A stretch of 64,000 nt of DNA from Gnomoniopsis sp. IMI 355080. Lineage: Eukaryota; Ascomycota; Sordariomycetes; Diaporthales; Gnomoniaceae. The DNA lies in NCBI GenBank assembly GCA_027946555.1, contig JAPEVC010000013.1:1-64000 (forward strand). The letters are read 5' to 3'. Shown here piece after piece: positions 22,336 through 33,818 of the stretch. The notes under the pieces are model-generated. The model was not told where the DNA came from, did not search any database, and was given only the letters and a program-made list of their open reading frames with translations. How positions within the stretch are numbered: the stretch's first letter is position 1; each line of letters starts with the position of its first letter. Position numbers and translations under genes: made by a program.

Positions 22336-23576
22336 ATGTCCCCCTCAGCCGCCGCCCCAGCGAGCAAGAGCTACAGCATCGCAAGCATCCCGGCCGACGG
22401 GATAGGCCCGGAGGTCATTGATGCAGCTATCATTGTGCTGAAGACCTTGGCGGAAACGCTGGGCACATTTGAGTTGGATTTCAAGCACTTCGATTGGAGC
22501 TCTGAGAAGTACAAGCAAACAGGAAAGTACATTCCTGCAGGCGGCCTAGATGAACTGAAGAAGCACGATGCCATTTTATTCGGAGCGGTTGGCGCACCAG
22601 GTAAACCTTTCGCACATCAACCGATTCCATGAAATCAATGTTTGACCAAGGCGACAGATGTACCGGATCATATCTCGCTTTGGGAGCTCCGGCTGGCCAT
22701 CTGCCAGACCTTCCAGCAATACGCCAATGTTCGACCTACCAAGGTCTTCCGCGGAACGCAATCGCCCCTCCGCAACTGTAAGTCTGGTGACCTGGACTGG
22801 GTGATTGTCCGGGAGAACACCGAGGGCGAGTATGCCGGACAGGGCGGCCGTTCGCACCGGGGCCAGCCGTGGGAGGTTGCGACTGAGGTGTCCATGTTCA
22901 CGCGACACGGCGTGGAGCGCATCATACGGTTCGCCTTCGAGACAGCGCGAAGCCGTCCCCGGAAACTTCTCACTGTCGTTTCGAAGAGCAATGCGCAGAG
23001 AAACGGAATGGTGCTGTGGGATGAGGTCGCGGTGGAGGTGGCGAAAGATTTTCCGGACGTGACAGTGGACAAGATGCTGGTTGACGCGATGACTTGTCGC
23101 ATGGTGTTGCAACCTGAGTCAATTGACACTATCGTGGCTACAAATTTGGTGCGTTTACATCCGTCTGGCACTGTCTTATCATTACCCCGACGTGCTGACT
23201 GACCGCTCTCCAGCACGCGGACATTCTTTCTGATCTGGCAGCCGCTTTGGCTGGTTCGATTGGCATTGCACCAACGTCGAACCTCGATCCAACACGGAAA
23301 CACCCTTCTATGTTCGAGCCCATCCATGGATCTGCCTTTGATATTACTGGCAAGGGAGTTGCAAATCCAGTTGCCACCTTCTGGACAAGCGCCGAGATGC
23401 TGGCTTGGCTGGGTGAGGAGGACGCAAGTACGAAGTTGTTGGACGCCGTGGAGCGTGTGTGCGAGAAAGGCATTGTGACCGCGGATCTAGGAGGCAAAGC
23501 AAAGACTGCCGAGGTTACTGAGGCTGTTGTTCAGGAGATCAAAAGCTCCTATGGGAAGGCGGCGAAATCTGCATAG
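22336..23576 (+). CDS. Tartrate / D-malate dehydrogenase-type oxidative decarboxylase
   Basis: Three exons, 22336-22600, 22658-23148 and 23214-23576, give 372 residues. It belongs to the isocitrate/isopropylmalate dehydrogenase superfamily. Visible are IPADGIGPEV near the N-terminus, VRENTEGEYAG in the substrate loop, the Lys-containing SKSNAQRNGMVLWDE, the metal-ligand segment HADILSDLAAAL (rebuilt across intron 2) and the NAD-binding loop HGSAFDITGKGVANP. These details match tartrate dehydrogenase/D-malate dehydrogenase (TtuC/DmlA group) rather than Leu2 or Idh. It would oxidise and decarboxylate a 2-hydroxy acid with NAD+. No mitochondrial targeting peptide is evident. Its 3' end is only 94 bases from that of the convergent regulator gene, which might control it, though that is inference. 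Confidence 0.9.
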
Positions 23577-23670
23577 AATGCGCTGCAGATGATGATTGTG
23601 CAAATTGCATCATGTTAGCAACACACAGAGTCTGGAACAAGTGTCATGATGATGACCAACGTAGGCTTTC

Positions 23671-26600
23671 TCAGTAGAACGAGAACCCCATTGAAGATTC
23701 GGCGCTGCCAGCCTGCGCAAAGTTGGAAAAGTCTAGCGCACTGAGTGGGTCAAAGAGCCAATCCTGATCATTCATATCCACAGGGAAGTCGGGATTTTGA
23801 GACATCAAGGCGGTGTTGGACGTCGTGTCTGCGCTCATCATTGTACTGTCTGTTGCAGTGGTTTGAGCCTGCGGTGTGGCAGCCAATCGACCAACATGGG
23901 GGGTTCTGCTCCTCGTCGGAAGGTATTAGTAACAACTTGAGGCCACTATAGTAAAAGTACATCGAACACCCATTCTTTGATTTTGTTTATACTTACAATC
24001 GACTGGTATCGCCGTAGGCCGAGGCAGGTTGGAATCTAGCGGACGAGTTTGATGATGAGAATGTATTACGTTGTGAAACACTCGGAGGAAATGTGCCGTT
24101 CTGGTGTCTGCCATCCTCATCATCATGTGGAAAGCGCCGATGGATTGGATCGGGCGATCTGGTCGACCTCAAAGATTCCGAGGCCGGTCTAAGAATAGAA
24201 GACTGTATTTTCGTCCCAACACCGTCCGGTGCTGTCATATCTCTATGATCCAAAGCCGTGATCAGCTGCTCGACTGCCCGAGCACATGTGCTTGGCCATG
24301 CTGTACCACGCTTGGATAGTTGCTTCAGTATTCGGAGTGACCGCTTGGCATATCTGAGACTCGGAATAGAAATCAGCGACTTGGCCCCAAGAAAAGGTTG
24401 GAATCCATAATACCTCTGGGCAGAAGAAGCGCTTGTCACTCCTTCCAGCGCGGCGAATGCGAGGATGAAGCAACTCATCCAAACAGACCATGTCATCAAT
24501 GGCCAGGTCATGAGGCCATGCATAGGAACAGTACCATCTGGGTGCAGGTTTCGACTCGACAGCTGGCGATCGTCCAAGGTTTCGAGTATTGTCCTCGATG
24601 CGTGGATACATGCCTGGAGAGCTGCCTGGGAAGCAGAGGTTGCTGGCTTCTTTGCCAAGAGTGGTCTGTTAAGTGCAATCGTGGACTCATGCTCAAGGAC
24701 AGACATCAATGTTGCGAACAGAGGCGCAATGCCACCGCCATTGCGAGCAGTGTTTCGATCGTTCGCACCTCCTTCTCCTTCGTCGTCTGTTTCATCAGCC
24801 ATGGCGAATTCATGAACATCATTCGCCCAACCGCTGAGTTTCGACTGGACACTGAGTGCTCGATCGGTGGTGTCCCGCCTGACGTGAAGGCTCTTGTGCC
24901 GGAGCTCCAGTATCATCCCACGAAGTTGAGCATGTTTGGATAGGAGAGTGAGAACCTGAAGCTGGGCATGTCCTACCAAGGTGATGAGTGTTCAGCTGGT
25001 TGACCTTGCTTGGCGAAAATATCATATGAGAATTACCTTCAGTGTCATCTTGCTGAGACGTCGCCTTCTCTGCTGGACTTTTGTGGACCTCAGATGTTGG
25101 AAAACAAACGTCAACGTCGTCATCTTGCACATCGAGAGGCAGACCTAGAGCTTGGCATACTAGTCTTTCTAGGCAGTAAAAAGACCACCATATCCTCTTC
25201 CTCATAGAAACGTCGTGAATGCTGAAATTGGGGTATCGTCGAGGACACCTATGGAGACCGAGATGATATGCCATCCTCACAACCAATCCACCTAGCCTGG
25301 AGGCCATGTTGAATTTGAGCATTGATACTAAAAACAGCTCTACACAAAGTGCAGCCTGTATATTCTTCAGAGAAGCTGGAGTCCCGAGAACGAATAATAC
25401 CGATGATGCAACGTGGTCGAGGCTGAGGAAAACAAGGTCCGAAGGTACCGGACTCGGAGCATCTGCGTGTAGCTGGCGGGCATCTGCCAAAGAAACAGAA
25501 ATCATCGCCCGAACAATGGCGGCATCTGGTCCAGACAAACTATCAATTCCATCTCTGGCAACTTTTTCGAAAGTTTCAAGCACTTCCGGACCATGGAGGA
25601 ATGGGAATGCTGGGTGCCATATCGAAAAATAACTCCTGGTCCATGCGATCAGCGCTTCAAACGCGACGTTTTCGTGAGTGGTGGTGATCTCGTCGTCTCG
25701 CCAGAAGGGTGCCCGGGCACTAGTCCCAGGACTATTCGCAAGTCCAGGCACAAAGTCGCGAGCATCGTCGAGCTGATCGTCTTCGCCCGGAACAAGTTGA
25801 AACTGTCCACGAGACGGCTGACCAGTGCTGCGTGCGAGAATATCGTAGACCGTGCGGACGAAGTAGATCCCAGAGCCACTTCCCACGAAACGAGGGAGGC
25901 CCGGTGATTCACCATCTCTCATCAGGCCTGTCTCTTGATTTCCGGCCTCATGGTATGATGCTGTTCGTCTCCTCTTCCGTGCCCGTTCTGCGGGGCCGAC
26001 ATCCGTGTGAGCCAGCCATTCAGACTCATGGCTATCAGTCTCCGGAGAGACACTCATTGCTATACAATTGAAGCATCGGTGCAGATGTACGTGTCTGCTC
26101 GGTAAATCGAGCGCACAGGTGCGCCTGGTGGATCGTAGTTGAATCAAGGTGGTGCATTCGGGGAAGTCACAGGTCTCAATACCTTGAAAAATGTCAATTC
26201 TTCTCGGGCCTTGGAGCCGCTAACACCGCCTGGAGCCGGCCCGAAGGCGGCGCCCGAGATACTGCACATGGGGCTTTGAAATGCCATTAGTTCCCGCACA
26301 AACTCTAGGGCGAAACGCTACACGGACTCGACTACAGAGTCTATCGTTCTTTGCTGGGTGGCTTCTAGAAATACATCGTTTTGTTTGCGTTGGCAAAGCT
26401 ACTTGCTCTACTTGGCGGGGTTGTAGAATCGGGTGGGTCGGCCGCTCCTCCACTTCCATGACTACGATATGGCTCAGATAGACGGCTTGCTCTCCCACGT
26501 GAACGCTTGCCTCTCCGCCTGAAGGCATTGCGTTGCTGCGACTGTTCCGGCGCAATATCTCCATTGGAGTCACTGTCTCCGACCCGTTCACTCGTTGGCT

Positions 26601-27317
26601 GTGTAGTGAGGAGTGTCGTGCTCCCGAGGCCCATGATCGGAGCAGCAGTGAAGGTAACAGGCGTGTGTGCTACTGTTTGTAGGTGAGCATCATTGGTCGC
26701 ATAGGATCCTGTTCTCATGGATTCGAGCCATTCCCGTGCCTGTGCACGATTTTCCAATGGCCTACTTGCCCAACTAGCCATTAGGTCTGCCTTTTCCTGT
26801 TGTGTCGACGGCGTGTCATTCAAAAACACAGACTCTCTCATTGCTTGGTGCGACGGCTGGTTATGATAGTCGGTATGGACGGCCGCACCGTCGTGGAGCT
26901 CATGTAGTGCGAAGAAGAGGGCTCTCTCCGTCTCCGCTAGCCGCTTCTCAAGTGCAGTCACATATCCAGCCGGGATTCCTCTTGGTGATGCTCAGTCAGA
27001 CTCGATCAAGGTTGTCAGGGAGAGACGGTTGGCCACGCTCACCTCTTATTCTTCTCTGGATAAAGGCAGCCCTCGGGAGAGCTTCGACACTGTGAGCAAG
27101 TTGGACTACAACATTGAATGAGCTTCCTGTTGTCAAAGTTTCCAGGTCGAAGGGGCATGTACGCACAGCTTGCGATCGCACTGTGAGGCCACATTTGTCT
27201 TGTCAGCGTACCTGTGTGAAATGAACGTCACGGCAACAAAGCAACACCGACCTTGCATTTTTTGCGCCTGCATGTCTCGCATGCAATAGATGCAATTTGA
27301 ATACCGTCGTCACTCAT
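23671..27317 (-). CDS. Zn2Cys6 transcription factor with fungal_trans domain
   Basis: Exons 27252-27317, 27167-27180 (14 bases), 27043-27105, exon 4 from 26980 to roughly 26460, exon 5 from roughly 26060 to 25037, 23997-24972 and 23671-23905. The finger is CETCRRKKCKC then DRKLPTCSQC and RSSPEGC, a perfect CX2CX6C-CX2CX6C pattern that appears only after two introns are removed. A short coiled coil follows (VTALEKRLAETERALFFALHEL). The regulatory domain starts near GLPRFVGSGSGIYFVRTVY and includes RKRIWWSFYCLERLVC. The C-terminus is acidic (DWLFDPLSALDFSNF), like an activation region. The exon 4-5 junction is unresolved: the frame changes between 26365 and 26220 and no clear donor is visible, so a long intron, or damage, is possible. 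Nuclear regulator; targets unknown. Confidence 0.82.
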
Positions 27318-28031
27318 GACTTCGTCCCCTTCATCGTGTGAGAATTGTAGCCGAACACACCGCGGCGAAGCCTCCGGTCTTTGTGTACGATTCTTGGCAA
27401 TCAAAGGCTCACGCCAATCCTGGACTCTGGAGGTGTTGCCTAGGCGCGGCGGGACAGCGCAAGAGCCCTATGGCAGGGGTCAAGTAGCCCAGAAATACGA
27501 TAGACTTGGCGCTGTCCACCTGGGCGGCAGCTGATGTCATGCAGGTGGTTGGACATCTTAACATATTCTCCATCATCATATCGACCTCGCGTGGTGATCG
27601 CCTTTAACCTTCTCAACACCCGCCGCGTCCATCTTCAGCAGAAAGCAAACCCACAGCCGTACCACAGCCGAATTTCCTGTCAATCATTTGACGCACAACG
27701 TACTCATGGAGTCTTGCAGTCTTCGCAAAATCCCCGAAGCTTCACGCAGTTCAAAGCATCACTGTGTTGCAGCGACCTGACACTTGCCCGCGCAGGAAGA
27801 GACGTTTTTCTTGCGCACAACGGATCTCACACAATTTCGATTGCCAGAAAGACTGCCGAAAGGGGATTGCACTCACCAAGAAGTTTGAGCCGGCGATTCA
27901 AGCATCTCAGGGCATTATCTAGGTGGTCACGAAGCCCACTGAAGAAGTGTGCTTCGGCGTTCCGAAGCTCTCCAGGGGATCGTCCAGGTCGTCAGCAAGC
28001 TTGCTCGGATCGCTCCTGAGTCCAGTCCACG
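27318..28031. promoter_or_regulatory. Divergent promoter region, regulator and antiporter
   Basis: 714 bases between two start codons pointing apart (27317 minus, 28032 plus), so it must carry promoters for both. Short frames inside have no domain. I could not identify specific binding sites. Confidence 0.5.
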
Positions 28032-29499
28032 ATGGCAGAAACGACTACGGCTGCGGCTGGCTTCTTGCAGTATCATGAACCAGATATCATCAGCATTTTA
28101 GTCTTGATCTCATTCTTACTCTTCCTCTCATCTCTGGGATGGGTATTCAATAAGCTCATTCGAGCTGGTCTTATTGGGCAGATACTTTTGGGGATTCTCT
28201 ACGGAGCGCCTGTGGGAAACATCTTGGATCTCGAGTGGCAAGAGACCTTCTTGGCGATGGGCTACATTGGTCTGATCCTCATCATATTTGAAGGGGGTCT
28301 GACGATACGCCTGGACCTGTTGAAAGCGAACTTCTTCCTCAGCCTCGCCGCTGCAGCTATTGGCATCATCACGCCTATAGCTCTTTGCTATTTGCTTTTG
28401 TACTTGGGATTTCAATATGGTGCACTGGAAACCTTCATTGTGGGTGCAGCCCTCTCGACTACGTCTATCGGCACTACCTTCATCGTGCTCAGCAGTTCAA
28501 AAGAGATCGACTTCACCCAAAGCAAAGTCGGCACAGTCTTGGTCTCTGCGGCACTTTTTGACGATATCGTGGGACTGATCATGGTCAGCATCATCTCGAG
28601 CCTTGGTGCCATTAGTGGCAATGGCAGTGCAGGTATTGGTTGGATTGTCGGGCGACCTATTCTGGCGAGCGCGGCAATCGGGGCCATGTCCCCATTGTTG
28701 GCCATATATGCTGCCGGGCCTTTGTACAGACGCTGGGCAGTGCCTCGATTTGGGCCCTTCGGCCACCAAGCGAATATCTGCTTGATGACGCTAGTACTCT
28801 CTGCACATTTGGTTGTTTGCGCCTATGCTGGAGCTTCGCTTCTTTTCGGGGCTTTTCTTGCAGGTACATTCCTGAGCACACTGCCAACATCGCCCAGCGC
28901 TGCGCAGTCCGCGTCTGATGAGACGGAATGGGTGCCTGCTTTCCGCCAGACCTTTGAGAAATACATCTCAGGCGCACAGACGTTCATTCTGGAGCCGCTG
29001 TTCTTTGCCAGCATTGGCTTCGCTATTCCTTTCAAGCGGCTCTGGACTGGCATGGTCATCTGGCGTGGGATCGTCTTTTCCCTACTCATGGCCATTGGCA
29101 AGGTATTTTTGACATCCCCTCAATACACCTCTGAGCCGATTGCTGATAAGTTGGATTATTCAGGCGGTTGTTGGTCTATCGGTCCCCTTATGGGACATGC
29201 TGTCTGAGTGCAGGAGACCGAAAGGAACGTCCAAACGTAAACTGCTGGTTAGTCACTGGGCACCGGCCACTCTCTTAGGTATGGCCATGGTGGCTAGAGG
29301 AGAAATAGGTCTTTTGATCATTCAACTCGGCCTCAATGATACGTCGTTTCTGTCTGAAGAGGCATTTCTCGTCGCTATCTGGGCCATCGTCCTGAATACA
29401 GTCATTGGACCCATGTCAGTGGGCTTACTGCTCCGCAAATTCGACCGCGCGATTGCAGACAACCCTCGCTGGGGTCTCCAAAGCCACTCCTCAGACTGA
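28032..29499 (+). CDS. Na+/H+ antiporter, CPA2 family
   Basis: Two exons, 28032-29102 and 29164-29499, give 468 residues. The intron has a GTATTT donor and TTCAG acceptor and rejoins GKAVVGLSVP within a membrane helix. About 11-12 hydrophobic helices are visible. The core motif ALFDDIVGLIMVSII carries the paired acidic residues (DD) used for ion and proton exchange in CPA2 exchangers, and SLLFGAFLAGTFLS and MVARGEIGLLIIQLG are further family hallmarks. It lacks the long soluble tail found in CPA1 proteins such as Nha1. The role is probably Na+/K+ and pH homeostasis, at the plasma or an internal membrane. It shares its upstream region with the Zn2Cys6 gene. Confidence 0.9.
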
Positions 29500-30048
29500 T
29501 ATGGCAAGTCTGGCTAGATCCGACAATGATTTGGGACTGTCGCAAGGTGTGGCCCCTCAAAAGCCTGAATGGGGGCATATCAACAGACCTAGCTTGCTGT
29601 TACTCGCAAGTCATTGAGGTCAAGAATGCTGCCAATTTCCCGTTGAGAGAAAGGTTGGTAAACATACGAGGCTTCCATATGGTAGACTGACATGACAAGA
29701 GCAGAAGTAGCGTATTTTATTTTGAGGAATTGATATTTGTGTCCTCAGTGGGCTGCGTAAGGCGCCTGAACAATCAAATGCTGGCCGCTTTCTAGTCGAC
29801 AGCGATAAGAACGTCGCCACTCATATAGTAATCGATGATTGCCCAATTTTGAATTCCAATAAAGAATCTCGTACTAAGAGTTTCGTAGAGCTACCTACCT
29901 AATAGTCACCTCGGTAGCCCGGAAGCAACCACATAACGTAAGAAACTGACGAAACTAAGATGAGATATCAATTAAAAAATGAGGACTTTAGTGCTTGCTC
30001 CTTCAAGAACGCATATCGCCTCAATCTCACTTATGATGTTTGTAGAAT
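29500..30048. other. Convergent 3' regions, no gene seen
   Basis: Region between the antiporter and the small secreted protein. AT-rich in parts; one 66-codon minus frame without similarity. Confidence 0.45.
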
Positions 30049-30667
30049 TTAGCAGCATCCAGAATTTGGGTCAAGCTTGACGTCCCAGTAATGAATGCCT
30101 TTACTATTCCCAAGCTGATGATTTTCGAACACACCGCCAAAGGCACAATTTAACAAGACCCACTCCACGGCAACCCAACAGTATTGCTCAAGGCCTCTTA
30201 CATTGTCCGTATTGAGAGGAGTGAACTTGTCAGTGGGGCCCTTGTACTTGAAGGAAAAGTCAATACTACCTTTACCTTGGATAGTGTTTTGACAATAGCT
30301 GATCTAGAAGTGGAACAACACAGTGTCAGCAAAAATCACTTGCTCGAGTACGTATACTAAACATAAAATGAAGGCGGGGACGGGTGAGTGATCGAGGGCT
30401 TCTTACTTGGTCTCCGACCCCAAAGACGTGGCCATTATAAGTTGCAAACGTTTCACATCCAGCCATAACCGTGGCGTTGATGAAATTCCACTCTGCAAGG
30501 TCCGAAAATTCCATGCCAGTACTATAGCAGTCTGTATGAGGTGAAAGGTCCCGCGAAACAATGGTGTCGGCTGTGGCTTGATCTGCAGGTGTTGCTGGCG
30601 CTGCGACGACGGACAGCGGAAGAAGGAGGACGCCAATGCCTGCGCTTGAGTTGATGTAGACCCTCAT
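30049..30667 (-). CDS. Small cysteine-rich secreted protein, unknown
   Basis: Two exons, 30407-30667 and 30049-30303, give 171 residues. The N-terminus (MRVYINSSAGIGVLLLPLSVVAAPA) is a signal peptide, followed by a short propeptide-like stretch ending near SRDLS. The mature part has seven cysteines (DCYS, GCET, YCQN, YCWV, NCAF and a terminal CC), enough for three disulphides plus one. The end, HYWDVKLDPNSGCC, resembles the closing pattern of several fungal secreted protein families. Exon 2 contains no ATG of its own and is not found by simple ORF reading; it begins at a CTTCTAG acceptor that rejoins QISYCQN. Size, secretion and Cys content fit an effector-like or surface protein, but no family can be named with confidence. 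Confidence 0.78.
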
Positions 30668-30858
30668 TATGTTAGTTTTCTCGATGCAGATTATTTGAAT
30701 GGTTGCGTATGTTGTATTTCTTTCCTCATACAAACCGTCTTTTGTACATTCGCCTCGTGAGCATCAGGACTTGCAGTTCCCAAAAGAGCGCACATGGACT
30801 TATACACGCCATCTTCTAATAAGAGCCTTGCCGAGGAATAGCCATCTTTGTGCCTGTC

Positions 30859-30867
30859 TTTATATAT
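30859..30867 (-). promoter_or_regulatory. TATA box candidate
   Basis: ATATATAAA on the minus strand, about 190 bases before the start codon of the small secreted protein gene. Confidence 0.4.
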
Positions 30868-31122
30868 GGAAGACAAGGCGAAGTGGTGAAAGTAGCTGAT
30901 ACTTTGATGGAAGGACTGCACAATACTAAGCATGGCCGGGAACAATATCAAAAGGCTCTAGGCCGGGGCACGATGACGAGCCAAATCAGATCAAGTGTCC
31001 GCAGCAGTTCCAAAGGCTTGAAAACGACCATAATCGAGAGTCAAAGGCCGTTGAGCTATATTGGGCAGTTTACCCGTCGCATTCCCCCCTCTCATTTAAC
31101 TAGGTAAAGCAAAGTCAAAGGG

Positions 31123-31141
31123 TTTTTTTTGGGGGGGGGGG
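31123..31141. repeat. Homopolymer junction T8G11
   Basis: Eight T followed by eleven G. The exact run length may reflect sequencing limits. One uninterrupted G run is not by itself a quadruplex motif. Confidence 0.8.
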
Positions 31142-32130
31142 CGTAGACAGGCTCCCAAGCACTGAGCATTGTATCTCGGTCTACCGAATTGTGAATCGTA
31201 AAGGTATTTACGGCTTCACACGATGCCAAAATTGGTCGAGGCATCAGGCATGTCATGACTGCAACTTATCAGCCAGCAATCCGGAAACCTGCCTGAAAGA
31301 AAGAGTGTTTCCTCCGGATACAGGACCGCTGACTGCCGTACCGGAAGTGGCTGGGAACGCATAGATTATATATTTATTTCCATCATTGCGCTCAACCGCC
31401 TCAAAATAAGCACCTAAACATAATCACAGGCTTAATGGTTAAGAAAGTCACATAATCTCGTAGGTATCGAAGTTTACTATGCTCCATTGCCTTCGGCGTA
31501 GAGGCTGGCTTTGATAGGATTTTATCAGAAATAGCCTCTCTATAAGTGAAAATTATATTCAAGGCCGACTTCCTCTTTGACGATAACTCTTCCATCCAGA
31601 CAACCTTATCTAAATCTTCCTATGAGAGTGACGCGACGGAGCGGGGAAGCTGGAAGACCAGAGGAGCAAGAGACGAGGAGGGAGGAGGGACAAGGAGTGA
31701 GGAGCCTACATTACCTCGCAATCCTCACCTGGGCACCCACTTAAGTAGGCGCGCGCCGTCAGGCCAATGGTTGCGCTGAGCGTAATAGTGGAATATGGGA
31801 CAACGGTTTACTAAAATCCCCTCCGACTTGCGCTACAGATTTGTGGAGACTGGAGCCTTCAACAGTGACGAAGTTGTGGCACGATACGTACAGACAGGTT
31901 TTGTTCTGAGCTCAGACTGGGATCGCCATTACATCTTGGCGAGGATAGAACGACCCGGGCCGTCGGGCAGATGTTGGCATACCAACCTTAGAACTAGTCT
32001 TGATAAGTTTCTCAACCTCCAAAGTTTAGATAACGGTGAAACCTGGCAGCCCCGGGATTCAACCTCCAAAATCATTGATATCCAACGCTCACCTTTTCAT
32101 TATCATCAAGATAGCAGCGCGTGCACGAAC

Positions 32131-33186
32131 ATGAAGGTCACACAGGTGAGTAAGCGGCATTTATGCCCACACAAATGACATGATACCAGCTGTGCTGATA
32201 GCTTCAAGCTCTATGTTTACCCCATCAAGTCACTGCGGGGCATCGCCCTACAGCACGCAAAGCTCGACAGGCAAGGCGTTCAGTACGACCGCAAATTCAT
32301 GCTTCTAAAAGCTCAGGATGATGGCAACTACGAATCTGTTGAGGTAGTCAAGTTCCCGGCTTGTGCGCTGTTCATCCAGGAGATAGTTGATTGCAAGATC
32401 GTAGTGAGATATAAGATCCCTGATGAGCCGCTCTTCCCGCCTACACCTGAGCAGAAAACAACAATGGAGATTCCACTTGAGCCTGACATCTCCGGTTTGG
32501 ACACCGTGGAGGTGGATTTATACAAGAGCAAGGGCTTTGGCTACCGTATGCCCGATGCGTACAGCTCCTGGTTTAGTTCGTGTCTGGGGTTTGAGACCGT
32601 GCTGGTCTACATTGGCGACGCCAAGCGGCCCGTTCTTGGGACAATGTCGCCACACGCACGACAGCAGCAGACCAAGGGATGGTTCTCATCGATCAGGAAC
32701 TATCTTACAGGGGCAGAAGACCCTCATTGGCTGACTTTTACCTGCGTGGCCGCATACCTTATCGCGACCGAAGCCTCTACCGACGACGTGAGCAGGCGGC
32801 TGCCCCCGGGTGACAAGATGGATGTTCGAAAGTTCCGGCCGAACATTGTTATTGATGGAGAAGAGCCCTTTGATGAGGATTTCTGGGGAGAGATTGTTGT
32901 CAACAACCCCGAAAGCCCGCGCTTTACCCTTACGGGAAACTGTGGGCGTTGTGTTTCGATCAATGTCGATTATAAGACTGGGAGACGGGGCACAGGGCAG
33001 TCTGGGAACGTGCTAAAGACCATGATGCGAGATCGGAGGGTTGATTTGGGCAACAAATGGTCGCCAATATTTGGACGGTACGGGTTTGTCGAGAACGAAG
33101 AAGCTGAGATCTCGGTGGGCGATGAAGTGATTGTCACAAAGAGGTTGGAGAAAAGATGCGTATGGGACTGGCCACCATATAAGTAA
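32131..33186 (+). CDS. MOSC-domain protein (molybdenum-cofactor binding)
   Basis: Two exons, 32131-32145 (15 bases) and 32209-33186, give 330 residues. The first exon encodes only MKVTQ; joining to an AAG acceptor gives MKVTQLYVYPIKSLRG, the family's conserved start, while the more obvious TAG acceptor eight bases earlier breaks the frame. Residues 1 to about 110 form the MOSC N-terminal beta barrel (YDRKFMLL). The MOSC domain proper includes FRPNIVIDG, PFDEDFW and GNCGRCVSINVD with the Cys expected to bind the Mo centre, then VGDEVIV. This layout is that of the mARC/YcbX group of sulphur-carrier and N-hydroxyl-reducing proteins. There is no fused ferredoxin domain at the C-terminus, so a separate electron donor would be needed. 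Confidence 0.88.
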
Positions 33187-33818
33187 GCAGTCCAACAACC
33201 AACTAGGACTCGAGAGAAACCGACAACCTGCGTACTGTATCAACATGGAGGAGGTTCGAGATGGACGGAATCGGGATCTGTGAGAGCTCCGTCTTGGCGG
33301 TTGAGTGAAGGGCCATCGCGAGCCGAGCCTATTGTATGTACTCCCCAGCTCGAGAGAGCACAATGCCTCGAACATAGAGAAATCGAGATAGACCTGAATG
33401 AATGAGTGCAGAATGCAAAGATATCTTCTATCAAGTAAAGTTTGCAGTAATAGTAAACTATTGTCGAAAGCCTTAACGTCTGACATGAAGACTGACCTCA
33501 ATTCGGCGGTGGTCCGTGCCATGCCGGACGTATTCGAAGCTCAAGTGCCTGCCTGCCTGCCTGCCTGCCTGCATTTCGGAGAAGTGAAGTAAAGCCAGCT
33601 GTCTCGCTAATGACGCCAAATTATTTTGTCACTGGCTTCTGCCCTTAACCTTATTTCTTCTCGTCACCATCATCAAGCCGTAGGAAATCACTCTCGTCCT
33701 TAGGGATCGCCACTTGCCTGAACAGATAACCCAATCCATGGCCACTTAATCTTTCGTCTGTTCCATCTATCGCATCTTCGATCAACATCTCGCTGCTGCG
33801 CGCGCGGGACCATCGACC
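33187..33818. other. Intergenic, with GCCT microsatellite
   Basis: 3' flank of the MOSC gene and promoter of the P5A ATPase gene. Apart from the tetranucleotide repeat I see nothing. Confidence 0.45.
33546..33572. repeat. (TGCC)n microsatellite
   Basis: Almost seven copies of TGCC in tandem, about 250 bases upstream of the SPF1 start codon. Confidence 0.95.

Larger units (their letters stand above)
30668..32130. other. Divergent intergenic region
   Basis: Lies between the starts of the secreted protein (minus) and the MOSC gene (plus). Besides the TATA-like site it contains a T8G11 run at 31123-31141. A 128-codon plus frame at 31795-32178 ends inside the MOSC first exon in another frame and is more likely 5' UTR. 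Confidence 0.4.

Noticed and set aside
31795..32178. 128-codon plus frame before the MOSC gene
   Set aside because: It overlaps the MOSC first exon in frame but has no intron removal, stops in the intron and has no domain; more likely the 5' leader.
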